From assembly GCA_002705055.1 (NCBI GenBank), contig PAHY01000022.1, forward strand, positions 1 through 64,000: DNA of 64,000 bases, given 5' to 3'. The translations under genes and the position numbers were made by a program. Source of the DNA: Planctomycetota bacterium. GTDB taxonomy: Bacteria > Planctomycetota > UBA1135. This document shows, one piece after another, positions 31,986 through 39,924 of the stretch (position 1 is its first letter; the number at the start of each line of letters is the position of its first letter). Below the pieces are notes generated by a model. The model saw nothing but the letters and a program-made list of their open reading frames with translations. It did not search any database and was not told the DNA's origin.

Positions 31986-32638
31986 GCCTCGCCCCCGCGA
32001 CCGCTCGAGCGTCGCTCGCTCAGGGTGCGGATCTTGGCGTCCAGGGCGTGGATCTCTTCCTGCTGCTGCTCATCCGGCACCTCGTCGTTGAGCACCAGAT
32101 AGAGCGCCTCCTGATAGAGATCGAGCGCGCGTCGGGCGTCGCCTTTGAACTCGTGCCGGCGGGCCTCCTCGACGATCGCCTCCAACCGAGCGACGTGGAG
32201 CAAGGCCTTCAGTTCGGCGACCGGCTGCGCCACCCGGCCCTCCGGTAGCAGGCCTTCCCACTCCGCCGCCTTCTGCAGCGCCTTCTGAACGATCCCCACG
32301 CGCTTGTCGAGATCAGCCGCTTCCTGCGCGGCCACCGCCTTGCGCACGATGGTCTCGATCTCGGCGCGAATCAGCTCTTCACGCTGCTGTCGAAAAGCCG
32401 GCAGGATCTGACTCGGCGGCGGCGAGATCGTGGGTTCGCCCTGCAGCTCAAAAGCCTGCAGCTCTTCGCTGGCACGAATCAGTTCGTCGAGCAGACTGAG
32501 CCGCGTCGTGGACGCTCGCGCCTTGTCCAGCTTGGGCACCCGCTCATCGATCGCGACCGCGAGGCTCTCAATCCGCGCGCGCAGCTCGGCGGAGCGTCGG
32601 CGGCCGCCGCGCCCGAACCATCGACCCAGAAAGCTCAT
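31982..32638 (-). CDS. Coiled-coil protein of unknown function
   Basis: A 218-residue, mostly helical, charged protein. It starts with a short basic/amphipathic stretch (SFLGRWFGRGGRRRS) that may touch the membrane, then long helices rich in Glu, Ala, Arg and Leu, and a C-terminal segment near 165-185 (HEFKGDARRALDLYQEALYLVL) that looks like one TPR-type helical hairpin. I recognise no named family. Its start overlaps the stop of the upstream SRPBCC gene by 4 bases, so both are probably made together. Confidence 0.75.
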   Translation of the reverse strand: MSFLGRWFGRGGRRRSAELRARIESLAVAIDERVPKLDKARASTTRLSLLDELIRASEELQAFELQGEPTISPPPSQILPAFRQQREELIRAEIETIVRKAVAAQEAADLDKRVGIVQKALQKAAEWEGLLPEGRVAQPVAELKALLHVARLEAIVEEARRHEFKGDARRALDLYQEALYLVLNDEVPDEQQQEEIHALDAKIRTLSERRSSGRGGEA

Positions 32639-33081
32639 GCCGTTGCGCGCGACTCGACCAGCGCTTTCAGCCGTTCGAGATCCTCGGTGATGCGCTTGCT
32701 GATCGCCCCTCGCATCATGGGCATCATCAGCTTGAACAGAAAACTCCCGGCGTAGAAGCAGTTCGTGGAGCGGATGACCGTGGCGTCGCCCTCCGCGCTG
32801 AAGCGCATCTCGCAGGTGTTGCTCATGCCCTTGGTCGCGGCCTCGAAGGCGAAGCGCTCGTGCGGGTCGAAGGCAGTGACCGTCTCGATCATCTCGATCT
32901 GACGCTTGCCCTCCTGAAACAGCAGTCGGTGCTTCGAGCCGACGGTCTCCGGCTCGCCTTCGATCGTCTCAAGCGAGACGAAGCCCTTGCACCACTGCGG
33001 CATCAGCTCGACGTCGGTGAACATCGTCCATACCTGGGCGACGGGCCGGTCGATGCGCACTTCAATCTCGATCGGTTTCAT
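32635..33081 (-). CDS. SRPBCC (polyketide-cyclase-like) ligand-binding protein
   Basis: A 148-residue START/SRPBCC-fold protein: IEVRIDRPVAQVWTMFTDVELMPQWCKGF at the N-terminus, central strands, and the long C-terminal helix ISKRITEDLERLKALVES. The fold makes a hydrophobic pocket for lipids or small molecules; the ligand is unknown. A GGAG Shine-Dalgarno sequence lies about 12 bases before the ATG, and a TAGGCT box a further 15 bases upstream, so this gene seems to have a short normal leader. Confidence 0.88.
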   Translation of the reverse strand: MKPIEIEVRIDRPVAQVWTMFTDVELMPQWCKGFVSLETIEGEPETVGSKHRLLFQEGKRQIEMIETVTAFDPHERFAFEAATKGMSNTCEMRFSAEGDATVIRSTNCFYAGSFLFKLMMPMMRGAISKRITEDLERLKALVESRATA

Positions 33082-33108
33082 GCGGGGGACTCCAAGGGAT
33101 CGCGGTGC

Positions 33109-33114
33109 AGCCTA
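33109..33114 (-). promoter_or_regulatory. TAGGCT box upstream of the SRPBCC gene
   Basis: On the minus strand TAGGCT lies 27 bases before the ATG at 33081 and is followed by a GGAG Shine-Dalgarno sequence, giving a promoter with a leader of about 20 bases. The sequence GCTAGGCTGC is identical to the one before the peptidase C15 gene at 49.6 kb. Confidence 0.4.
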
Positions 33115-33122
33115 GCAGTCGC

Positions 33123-34262
33123 TCAGCGTTCGAGGGGAAAGCGCAGCTCGGCGAGCTGCTCGCCGTTGAGGAAGAACAGCGCTGCGCACTCGCCATCCAG
33201 CAGCTTGGCCGCCTTCCGGTCGAAGATCCGCTCGCGAATGTGGAAGCTGGAGGTGCAGAAGCCCGGGATCTCCACGGCCCCGGCCCGATACCGCTGCTTG
33301 CGCGGCCGACCGGCGACTTTGCCCGGGGTCTGAATCTCATAGACCAGGTCCGCCTTGGTGGCCTGATCGCGATTCTCGATCTCAAGCTCGAACACCAGGG
33401 CGGTGTTGGGCCTGACCGGCTGCTCGCTGCGCAGGCGGGCATGTGCCACGACGTCGAGTCGACCAAAGCCGAGCAGCTGCAGCGCCCGCGGGTCGCCGCC
33501 CCGCGCCAGCCCGCGCAGCGCCTTCCGCACGATGTGCTCCTGCCACGGTCCGGCCTCGCCTTCCTCCTGCCAGCGCGCGCAGATCTCGAGCACCAGCTCC
33601 GCCTTCTTCTTGGCGATGTCGTTGAGCGCGTTGCCGACCGCGTTGGCGACGAAGCGCGAATGGTCGCCGCGCAGCTCCTCAAACAGCGGCGTCAGAAAGG
33701 CCGGGGATTCCACTGACCAGGCCAGGTGCTTCACCCAGACCCCGCGCGGCCGCACCGCCTCGACCGCGGCGCGACGGACGTACTCCGAAGGGTCGCGCGC
33801 CCAGTCAAGCAGCAGCTCCAGCACCTCGGGGCCGAGCGACTCCGCCTGCGGGCGCACCCCGAAAGCCTGCACCGCTTCCGCCACCATCGGGTCCTCGTCC
33901 TCGGCCAGCGGACGCAACTCGTGAAGCGCCGCCTCGGGCCGGTCGGCGAGCCAGCGCGCGATCACTCCGGGAACATGGAAGCGCAGCCGCGGCTCGCTCG
34001 AGGCGGCGAGGGCACGCAGCTGCCCCAAGGGGTCCTCCGCCTCGGCGACGCGCTCGGCCAGACGCTCCTGCGTCAGCCGCCACTGCTGCACCACGCCTTC
34101 TGAAAAGTAGCCCGCGGCTTCGAGCTCCTGTTCGAGGCCCAGCGCCCGGGGCAGACCGACCGCCAGACAGGCGGCTTCCAGCAGAGGCAGACTGCTCGTC
34201 TCGCGCGCCTCGGCCGCCAGGCCCGAGCCGCGATTCGCACGACGACGCAGCTTGCCGGGCAT
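33123..34262 (-). CDS. AlkC-like DNA glycosylase (HEAT-like repeats + C-terminal Ig-like domain)
   Basis: A 379-residue protein of the AlkC/AlkD superfamily, which removes cationic N3/N7-alkylated purines without base flipping. The helical-repeat part (about 40-270) carries the AlkC-type core: RDPSEYVRRAAVEAVRP, RFVANAVGNALNDIAKKKAELVLE and HIVRKALRGLARGGDPRALQLLGF. A beta-rich C-terminal domain (about 280-379, LVFELEIENRD to the end) matches the Ig-like domain that separates AlkC from AlkD. Asp and Trp residues of the binding cleft cannot be placed with certainty. It follows trmB after 5 bases, probably in one transcript. Confidence 0.82.
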   Translation of the reverse strand: MPGKLRRRANRGSGLAAEARETSSLPLLEAACLAVGLPRALGLEQELEAAGYFSEGVVQQWRLTQERLAERVAEAEDPLGQLRALAASSEPRLRFHVPGVIARWLADRPEAALHELRPLAEDEDPMVAEAVQAFGVRPQAESLGPEVLELLLDWARDPSEYVRRAAVEAVRPRGVWVKHLAWSVESPAFLTPLFEELRGDHSRFVANAVGNALNDIAKKKAELVLEICARWQEEGEAGPWQEHIVRKALRGLARGGDPRALQLLGFGRLDVVAHARLRSEQPVRPNTALVFELEIENRDQATKADLVYEIQTPGKVAGRPRKQRYRAGAVEIPGFCTSSFHIRERIFDRKAAKLLDGECAALFFLNGEQLAELRFPLER

Positions 34263-34267
34263 CGCCG

Positions 34268-35227
34268 CTAGCTCGCCGGAACCGCTTTGCCGAGTTCCGC
34301 CGCCAGGTCCTCGAGCGCGAAGCGCACCGCCGGGGTGTAGTACGGACGCGGCCGGCCGTGCATCCGGAGCAGCACCCGACCGTCCTGCTTCTCGGTCAGC
34401 CGCATGTAGTAATGCTGAGAGAAGCTGTCATCGGAAGCCACGAGGTAGAGGAACCAGCCGTCCTCGGCGCGGAAGACCTCTTTCACTTCGTAAACCGCAT
34501 CCCTTTGGGAACCGCGCCGACCCGTGAGTGCCTGCACGGCCGCGTCTTGGGGTGCATGAGGAAGACGAATGACTTTCATTTCTTCGGACAGGATGCGTCG
34601 GGGCGCGACGGCGGGTCGTTCCAGGCGGACCACCACACGATAGGTCTCACGGCCGAGCTCTTCCCACTTGCGCTCGTAGCGGGTGTGGAACGCGCGGACC
34701 GGGCCGGTCTCGCTGCTGACGATCGAGAAGGGACCGGCTGCGCCCAGCACCGCTTCGGTTTCGGCGGCGTACCAGGCCTGATCGGTCACCAGCTCAAACT
34801 CGCCGCCGGGGCGCAGGACATCGGCCAGAGTTGCCGCAAACTCGGGCGAGTAGACCCGGTGCTTGGCGTGCTTCTCCTTCGGCCAGGGCATCGGAAACTG
34901 CATCAGCACCCGCTCCAGCGAGCCGGTGCCGAATAGCTCGCGCAGCAGGTAGCGGGCATCGCCGCGCAGCAGCCGCACGTTGTCCAGCCCGGCGCGCGCA
35001 AACTGAGGAACAGCGCGCAGAACGCAGTCCTGCGGCAGCTCAATGCCGACGAAGTTCCAGTCCGGCTGCTGCTGCGCCCACCAGCACAGGTACTCGCCTC
35101 CGCCGTAGCCAATCTCGACCGCGAGCGGGGCGGAGCGGCCGAACACCGCCGTCCAGTCGATCGGAAACGGGCCCTGCTCGGCAGCCGCAAGCTCGTAGCG
35201 CTCCAGGAGTTCGGGGCGAGGCTTCAT
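34268..35227 (-). CDS. trmB: tRNA (guanine-46-N7)-methyltransferase TrmB with C-terminal extension
   Basis: TrmB methylates G46 in the tRNA variable loop using S-adenosylmethionine. The Rossmann part (about 1-210) shows VEIGYGGGEYLCWWA (motif I), FVGIELP, and FPMPWPKEKHAKHR, where most enzymes have FPDPWPK. About 110 further residues follow (to 319), a long C-terminal extension like that of the thermophile Aquifex enzyme. The ATG at 35227 is preferred over 35239, which overlaps a GAGAAT box 10 bases upstream of it. alkC-like follows directly. Confidence 0.92.
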   Translation of the reverse strand: MKPRPELLERYELAAAEQGPFPIDWTAVFGRSAPLAVEIGYGGGEYLCWWAQQQPDWNFVGIELPQDCVLRAVPQFARAGLDNVRLLRGDARYLLRELFGTGSLERVLMQFPMPWPKEKHAKHRVYSPEFAATLADVLRPGGEFELVTDQAWYAAETEAVLGAAGPFSIVSSETGPVRAFHTRYERKWEELGRETYRVVVRLERPAVAPRRILSEEMKVIRLPHAPQDAAVQALTGRRGSQRDAVYEVKEVFRAEDGWFLYLVASDDSFSQHYYMRLTEKQDGRVLLRMHGRPRPYYTPAVRFALEDLAAELGKAVPAS

Positions 35228-35237
35228 CGCAATGCGC

Positions 35238-35243
35238 ATTCTC
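35238..35243 (-). promoter_or_regulatory. Possible GAGAAT -10 box for trmB
   Basis: On the minus strand GAGAAT lies 10 bases before the ATG at 35227. It departs from TAnnnT at the first base, so it is a weak member of the series. Confidence 0.3.
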
Positions 35244-35265
35244 GCATCGCGGCCCCCTGCCGCGG

Positions 35266-35271
35266 TAGCAT
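35266..35271 (+). promoter_or_regulatory. TAGCAT box exactly 6 bases before the DUF4937 ATG
   Basis: CGCGGTAGCAT is followed by ggttcc and ATG at 35278, a leaderless geometry. No Shine-Dalgarno sequence is possible in the 6-base gap. Confidence 0.55.
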
Positions 35272-35277
35272 GGTTCC

Positions 35278-35949
35278 ATGCTCCTCAAGATGATTCGCTG
35301 CGATGTGGCAGCGGAGCGCCGCGAGGCCTTCGCCACAGGACAGCAGGCGTGGTCCGCGGTCGCCGAGCGCCCCGGTTTTCTGGGTCAGGCCGGCGGCTGG
35401 ACGGAACGCCAGGCCTGCCTGGCCTCCTGGTGGACCGATTGGGCGGCCTACTCCGGCTTTCGCAAGGAGCTCCATGACCACCTGCTCGCGCGCAGCGGCC
35501 ACGGCCTGGCCTGCGATCGGATCGAGGTCTCGTACTGGGAGGCCGTCCCGGAAGAGCAGGTCGACCGCCGCGGCAGCTCGGATGTACGAGAGGCTCCGGG
35601 TCTGCTCCAGGTCGAGCTGCTCGAACTGGCTCCCGGCTGCCTGCCCGAGTTCCGCGAGTTCCTGACCTGGCGCTGGCACAGCGCGCTCGCCGGGTCCACC
35701 GGTCTGCACGAAGCCCGCCTCTGCCGGCACCGCAAGCGCCCGGGTCGTTACCTCATCTGGTCGCTCTGGGCGGCCGGCGCCCGTCCGACCAGCTTTGCCG
35801 GTCTGCTCCAGCCGGGCTATCGCATTCCGCAACGTCGGCTCCAGTTGCTGCGCAGCCACGAGGCGATGCGCATGCCGCTCGAGACCACGTGGTCCGTCCC
35901 TCAAGCCGAAGCTGGAGAGACCAGCTTCCTCGTCCCAGAAGAATCCTGA
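35278..35949 (+). CDS. DUF4937 (YdbC-like) protein
   Basis: A 223-residue protein. Residues 1-95 match the DUF4937 dimeric-barrel fold (MLLKMIRCDV..FLGQAGGWTERQACLASWWTDWAAY...HDHL). The second half (about 105-200) looks like a second, diverged alpha/beta-barrel copy with the pattern APGCLPEFREFLTW. The family belongs to the ABM/ferredoxin-like dimeric barrels that often handle small molecules; no activity is known. It is the first gene of a pair: its stop overlaps the ATG of the cysteine-repeat protein (TGATG). Confidence 0.8.
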   Translation: MLLKMIRCDVAAERREAFATGQQAWSAVAERPGFLGQAGGWTERQACLASWWTDWAAYSGFRKELHDHLLARSGHGLACDRIEVSYWEAVPEEQVDRRGSSDVREAPGLLQVELLELAPGCLPEFREFLTWRWHSALAGSTGLHEARLCRHRKRPGRYLIWSLWAAGARPTSFAGLLQPGYRIPQRRLQLLRSHEAMRMPLETTWSVPQAEAGETSFLVPEES

Positions 35950-36740
35950 TGCTCAGCACCCTCATCCTTGCCTTCAGCGCGCTGGCGCAGACGCCGGCCG
36001 CCCCCGCAGCTCCGGTTGCCCCGGTTCAAGAAGCTGCCCCCAGCTGGGAGGCGCAGACGATCTGCCCGGTGTCGGCAGAACCGCTCGACGGAGAGAAGAG
36101 TCACTTCGTCGACTTCGAAGGTCAGCGGATCTACGTCTGCTGCAAGAAGTGCGTGAAGAAGGCCGCCGCGGATCCCGAGCAGATGCTCTTCGTGCTCGCC
36201 CAGGCCGGGCAGGCCACAGAATCGACCAACACGATCTGCCCCGTCTCCGGCGAGAAGCTGGACGGACGTGACCACGTGGTCTGGGTCGGCAACAAGAGCT
36301 TTGCGGTCTGCTGCAAGAAGTGCCACCGCAAGGCCAGCGGCACTCCCGCGGTGTACCTCGACAAGCTCGAGGGTCGGACCAAGCAGACGCTCTGCCCGAT
36401 CTCGGGCGAGAAGGTCGACCCGAAGGTCGCCACCGAGGTGAACGGCTTCCAGGTCAAAGCCTGCTGCGAGAAGTGCGTGGCCAAGATTGAAGCGGATCCG
36501 AACGCTGCCCTGGCCAAGCTGGCCAGCCAGAAAGTCGTGCTCGAGCCGATCGCCAAGACCTGCACGCTGAACCCGAAGGAGAAACGGGATGCCCAGGTCT
36601 TCGTGACCGTCGGCGCGCAGCGTCACTACTTCTGCTGCAATAAGTGCCGCGGCAAGTGGCTCGCCAAGCGGGCCGCGCCCAAGAAGACCGAAGCCGCGAC
36701 CGCCGGCGCGCTCCAGTTCCTCGGCGGCGACGGCCGCTAG
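35949..36740 (+). CDS. Exported protein with four TRASH/YHS-like cysteine repeats
   Basis: A 263-residue protein with a signal peptide and Ala/Pro-rich linker (1-33), then four tandem repeats of about 50 residues. Each has one Cys near its start (C39, C97, C149, C205; TICPVSGEKLDG-like) and a CCxKC knuckle 25 residues on (64-68, 121-125, 172-176, 229-233). The pattern is that of TRASH/YHS-type metal-binding fingers. Such modules bind copper, mercury or zinc in metal sensors and metal-handling proteins; here they are exported and not joined to another domain. Repeat 4 is the most diverged (TCTLNP in place of ICPVSG). Metal storage, trafficking or delivery is possible (inference). Coupled to the DUF4937 gene by overlap. 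Confidence 0.82.
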   Translation: MLSTLILAFSALAQTPAAPAAPVAPVQEAAPSWEAQTICPVSAEPLDGEKSHFVDFEGQRIYVCCKKCVKKAAADPEQMLFVLAQAGQATESTNTICPVSGEKLDGRDHVVWVGNKSFAVCCKKCHRKASGTPAVYLDKLEGRTKQTLCPISGEKVDPKVATEVNGFQVKACCEKCVAKIEADPNAALAKLASQKVVLEPIAKTCTLNPKEKRDAQVFVTVGAQRHYFCCNKCRGKWLAKRAAPKKTEAATAGALQFLGGDGR

Positions 36741-36754
36741 TCCAGCGCTGCTCC

Positions 36755-36790
36755 AGGCAGGCCGGCTTCCCGCGCGGAGTCGGCCTGCCT
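36755..36790. terminator. Bidirectional hairpin between convergent genes
   Basis: AGGCAGGCCG (36755-36764) pairs perfectly with CGGCCTGCCT (36781-36790) around a 16-base loop. It lies between the ends of the cysteine-repeat gene and the Gfo/Idh gene and overlaps the latter's stop. It lacks a T run, so it may act as a partial terminator or protect mRNA 3' ends. Confidence 0.5.
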
Positions 36791-37790
36791 ACGACCAGGC
36801 CGAATCCTGCAGGCTGTCGAGCACGCGGTACGCCACTTCCACCGCTGCTGCTCCCGCCTCGCCGCTGACCTCATAGGCTTCGCCTGCGCGCACCGCTGCG
36901 GCGAAGGCCTCCAGTTCCGCGCGCAGCGGCTCGGTGTCGTCAAGATGAAGCTCTTCGACTTCGAGCAGGCTGCGGAAGCCCTCGACCGGATTGCCGGAGG
37001 CCGCGGCCTCGGCCACTTTGTCGGGGCTGAAGCCTTCGGCCTTCTGCACCAGGAGCGCATAGCGATCGCCGCTGTCGACCGAGACGTAGCTGTCCGGGCC
37101 GAAGAAGCGGAAGCGGCGCATCGGCTTGAGCGAAAGCCGGGAGGCGGTCAGGTTGGCCGCGCTGCCATCGGCGAAGCGCAGGCGCGCGGACACGATGTCT
37201 TCGGAGGGGCTGAGGGTCGCGCCCCCCACCGCGTCCACTTCGACGACCTCCGAACCCGTCCAGGCTAGGCACAGATCGATGTCGTGAATCATCAGATCGA
37301 GAACCACGCCGACGTCGGTGCTGCGGAAGGTGTAGGGCGCGAGCCGGTGCGCTTCGATGAAGCGCGGACGGATGCCCAGCTCACGCGCCCGGCGGACCGC
37401 CGGATTGAAGCGCTCGACGTGGCCGACCCCGACCATGGCGCCGCCGGCCTGCGCCGCGGCGAGGATCCGCTGACAGGCCTCTGGATCGGGGGCCATCGGC
37501 TTCTCGATCAGGCAGGCCTTGCCCGCCGCAAGAAAGGGGGCGGCGCAGGCCTCGTGCGCCACGGTCGGGGTGGCGATCACAGCGAAGTCGACCTCGCCCG
37601 CGAGCTCCCCGACCTCGGCCTGCCAGCGGCAGGAGTAGCGGTCGGCGATTTCCTGGCCACGGCTGGCATCTGCGTCGACCACGGCGACCAGCTCGACTCC
37701 TTCGAGCTCGGCCAGAATGCGAGCGTGGTGGCGGCCCAGGTGGCCGACGCCGACCACGCAGGCGCGGAGGGTGCGGGAGGGATCCGACAT
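36789..37790 (-). CDS. Gfo/Idh/MocA oxidoreductase next to lpxA (GnnA candidate)
   Basis: A 333-residue NAD(P)-dependent sugar oxidoreductase. The N-terminal Rossmann domain has VVGVGHLGRHHARIL; the catalytic motif is LIEKPMA near 95 and the active-site histidine lies in DLMIHDIDLCL near 168. It directly follows lpxA (11-base gap). In Acidithiobacillus and Leptospira a Gfo/Idh enzyme next to lpxA, GnnA, oxidises UDP-GlcNAc C3 so that GnnB can aminate it, giving lipid A with amide-linked chains at position 3. No gnnB-type aminotransferase sits beside it here. The GnnA role is therefore a reasoned guess. A TAGACT hexamer 8 bases upstream overlaps the lpxA stop. Confidence 0.8.
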   Translation of the reverse strand: MSDPSRTLRACVVGVGHLGRHHARILAELEGVELVAVVDADASRGQEIADRYSCRWQAEVGELAGEVDFAVIATPTVAHEACAAPFLAAGKACLIEKPMAPDPEACQRILAAAQAGGAMVGVGHVERFNPAVRRARELGIRPRFIEAHRLAPYTFRSTDVGVVLDLMIHDIDLCLAWTGSEVVEVDAVGGATLSPSEDIVSARLRFADGSAANLTASRLSLKPMRRFRFFGPDSYVSVDSGDRYALLVQKAEGFSPDKVAEAAASGNPVEGFRSLLEVEELHLDDTEPLRAELEAFAAAVRAGEAYEVSGEAGAAAVEVAYRVLDSLQDSAWS

Positions 37791-37801
37791 CGCCGCAGAG
37801 T

Positions 37802-38620
37802 CTAGGCTTCCGGCTGCGGCGGGCGGCGCAAAGCCTCGCGATATCGGCCCTGGTAGCCGCGCTCCATGTCGCGCAGGAAGGAGACCAGGCGCAGCACCTC
37901 GGGCGTGAGGCTGGAGACCGACTCGAGCTCGTCGAGGACCAGCGCGACCGGCGCCTCGTCCTGGTAGAGCTTGCGGTACGCGGCGCGCAGCTGGCGGATC
38001 GCCTCGTCGGCCTTGCCGCGTCGCTTCAGCCCGACCAGATTGACGCCACGGACCCGCGCTGGGCTGCCTTCGATGGTCATGAACGGCGGCACATCCTTGA
38101 CCACGCGGCTCATTCCGCCGACCATCGCCAGGCTGCCGATGGTCACGAAGTGATTGACCGCGGTGCCGCCGGAGATGATCGACTGATCTTCGATGCGGAC
38201 GTGGCCAGCCAGCAGCACGTTGTTGCCGATGATGACCTCGTCTTCAATGACGCAGTCATGGGCCACGTGCGCGCAGGCCATGATCAGGTTCTGATTGCCG
38301 ACAGAGGTCACCCAGGACCCCGCCGCGGTGCCGATATTGATCGTCACGAACTCGCGCACCACGTTGTCGTCGCCGATCACCAGCGCCGACTCCTCGCCGG
38401 TGTACTTGAGATCCTGCGGCTTGCCGCCGATCGCCGCCTGGCCCACGAAGTGATTGCGCTCGCCGATTGTGGTCTTGCCCTGCACCACGACGTGCGGACC
38501 CAGAATGGTGCCCGCGCCGATCCGTACCCGGCTGCCCACGTAGCAGAAGGGCCCGACGACCACCGAAGGGTCGAGTTCCGCGCCAGGGGCGACGAATGCG
38601 GTCGGGTGCACGCTGGTCAT
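37802..38620 (-). CDS. lpxA: UDP-N-acetylglucosamine acyltransferase LpxA
   Basis: LpxA moves a 3-hydroxyacyl chain from acyl carrier protein to UDP-GlcNAc, the first step of lipid A synthesis. The 272-residue protein has left-handed beta-helix hexapeptide repeats through residue about 190 and a helical C-terminus. The catalytic histidine is His121 in CAHVAHDC (E. coli His125); IGGKPQDLKY and EGSPARVRGVN are family signatures. Its start overlaps the end of the lpxC-fabZ fusion by 4 bases, so the three activities are produced together. If the neighbouring oxidoreductase is GnnA, LpxA may prefer the amino analogue of UDP-GlcNAc. Confidence 0.96.
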   Translation of the reverse strand: MTSVHPTAFVAPGAELDPSVVVGPFCYVGSRVRIGAGTILGPHVVVQGKTTIGERNHFVGQAAIGGKPQDLKYTGEESALVIGDDNVVREFVTINIGTAAGSWVTSVGNQNLIMACAHVAHDCVIEDEVIIGNNVLLAGHVRIEDQSIISGGTAVNHFVTIGSLAMVGGMSRVVKDVPPFMTIEGSPARVRGVNLVGLKRRGKADEAIRQLRAAYRKLYQDEAPVALVLDELESVSSLTPEVLRLVSFLRDMERGYQGRYREALRRPPQPEA

Positions 38621-39915
38621 GAGGCCGGCTCGATCATGGCGAAGGAGAGCATGGCTTCGCTGGCGATGCGGCGCCCCACCTTGGCCTGCGCCTTGACCTG
38701 CGCGCGATTGCGCTGCAAGCGGAGGATCTCGACTTCCAGGCGCAGCTGATCCCCCGGCACCACCGTGCCGCGGAAGCGCACCTTGTCGATCGAGGCCAGC
38801 ACCCCGAGCATGCCCGTCATCTCGAGCTTGCGCTGCAGCAGGAAGCCGGTGAGCTGGGCGAGCGCCTCCAGCTGCAGCACCCCGGGCATGATCGGCTGCC
38901 CGGGGAAGTGCCCCTGGAAGAAGGGCTCGTTGATCGTGACGTTCTTCAGGCCCACCGCGCGGCGGAAGCCTTCGACCTCGATGACCCGATCGACCAGCAG
39001 CAGCGGGTAGCGGTGCGGCAGACGCCGCAGCACCTGCTGGATGTCGTACTGGATCCCGTAGCCCTCGCCGCGGATCTCTTCGGCGTCGAGTTCTTCGCGC
39101 AGGTGGCGCGCAACCACCTGGTTGAGGTTATGACCGCTGCGGTTGCAGATGAGATCGCCGCGCAGATCCGCGCCGACTAGGGCTAGGTCGCCGATGACGT
39201 CGAGCACCTTGTGGCGGGTCGGCTCGCGCTCGAGCCGCATCGACGGCTGCTCCTCGCCGCCGAGGACCAGAGTGTTCTCCGCGTTGGCCCCCTTGCCGAG
39301 GCCGGCTTCGAGCAGCTTGTCGATCTCGGCGGCCCGCACGAAGGTGCGCGCCGGGGCGATCTCCGAGAGGAAATCATCGCCCGCCAGATCGAAGAAGAAG
39401 GGGCTGGCGTCCACGCCTTCCGGGTACTCCGGGAAGTAGCGGATCTTGAGACCCTCGCCGGTCGGCGGCAGCAGGATGACCTCAGCGCCGTGCTCGTCCC
39501 GGAAGACCTCGGGCTGCTCCACCACGTATTCCTTGCGGTCCTCCTTCTGCTCGACGATGCCGGCGCTCTTCAGCGCTTCGGCATAGGGCAGCGAGGAGCC
39601 GTCCATGCCCGGCAGCTCGTCGCCGGAGACATGCACGCGCAGATTGTCGACCTGCAGGCCGTGACAGGCGGCGAGCAGGTGCTCGACCATGCCGATCATG
39701 TTGTTGCCCGCGCGCAGCACCGTGCGGCGCATCGACACCGTGAGGTTGCCCGCCAGCGCCGGAATATCGGCCGGGTCGTCCAGGTCGCTGCGGACGAAGA
39801 CCACGCCGGTCCCCGGAGGGGCGGCATCCATGCGCACCTGCACCGTCTCGCCGGAGTGCAGAGCCACTCCTTCGAGTTCGATCGACTTCTTGATCGTGCG
39901 CTGGCGGCGCGGCAT
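38617..39915 (-). CDS. lpxC: Bifunctional LpxC-FabZ: UDP-acyl-GlcNAc deacetylase / 3-hydroxyacyl-ACP dehydratase
   Basis: A 432-residue fusion. Residues 1 to about 280 are LpxC, the zinc deacetylase that commits to lipid A: the zinc ligands lie in MVEHLLAACHG (His79) and TRHKVLDVIGDLALVG (His, Asp), with the catalytic His in NRSGHNLN. Residues about 290-432 are FabZ, the hot-dog dehydratase of fatty acid synthesis: HRYPLLLVDRV, and GHFPGQPIMPGVLQLEALAQ with the catalytic His and Glu. The fusion is known in Bacteroidota, planctomycetes and a few other groups and puts the two competing users of 3-hydroxyacyl-ACP in one polypeptide. It lies 9 bases downstream of the Skp/OmpH-like gene. Confidence 0.96.
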   Translation of the reverse strand: MPRRQRTIKKSIELEGVALHSGETVQVRMDAAPPGTGVVFVRSDLDDPADIPALAGNLTVSMRRTVLRAGNNMIGMVEHLLAACHGLQVDNLRVHVSGDELPGMDGSSLPYAEALKSAGIVEQKEDRKEYVVEQPEVFRDEHGAEVILLPPTGEGLKIRYFPEYPEGVDASPFFFDLAGDDFLSEIAPARTFVRAAEIDKLLEAGLGKGANAENTLVLGGEEQPSMRLEREPTRHKVLDVIGDLALVGADLRGDLICNRSGHNLNQVVARHLREELDAEEIRGEGYGIQYDIQQVLRRLPHRYPLLLVDRVIEVEGFRRAVGLKNVTINEPFFQGHFPGQPIMPGVLQLEALAQLTGFLLQRKLEMTGMLGVLASIDKVRFRGTVVPGDQLRLEVEILRLQRNRAQVKAQAKVGRRIASEAMLSFAMIEPAS

Positions 39916-39924
39916 GGCCGGTCT

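Noticed and set aside
37799-37804. TAGACT hexamer 8 bases before the Gfo/Idh gene as a separate promoter
   Set aside because: It overlaps the lpxA stop codon inside a tight operon, where a chance match is likely; kept only as a note under the gene.
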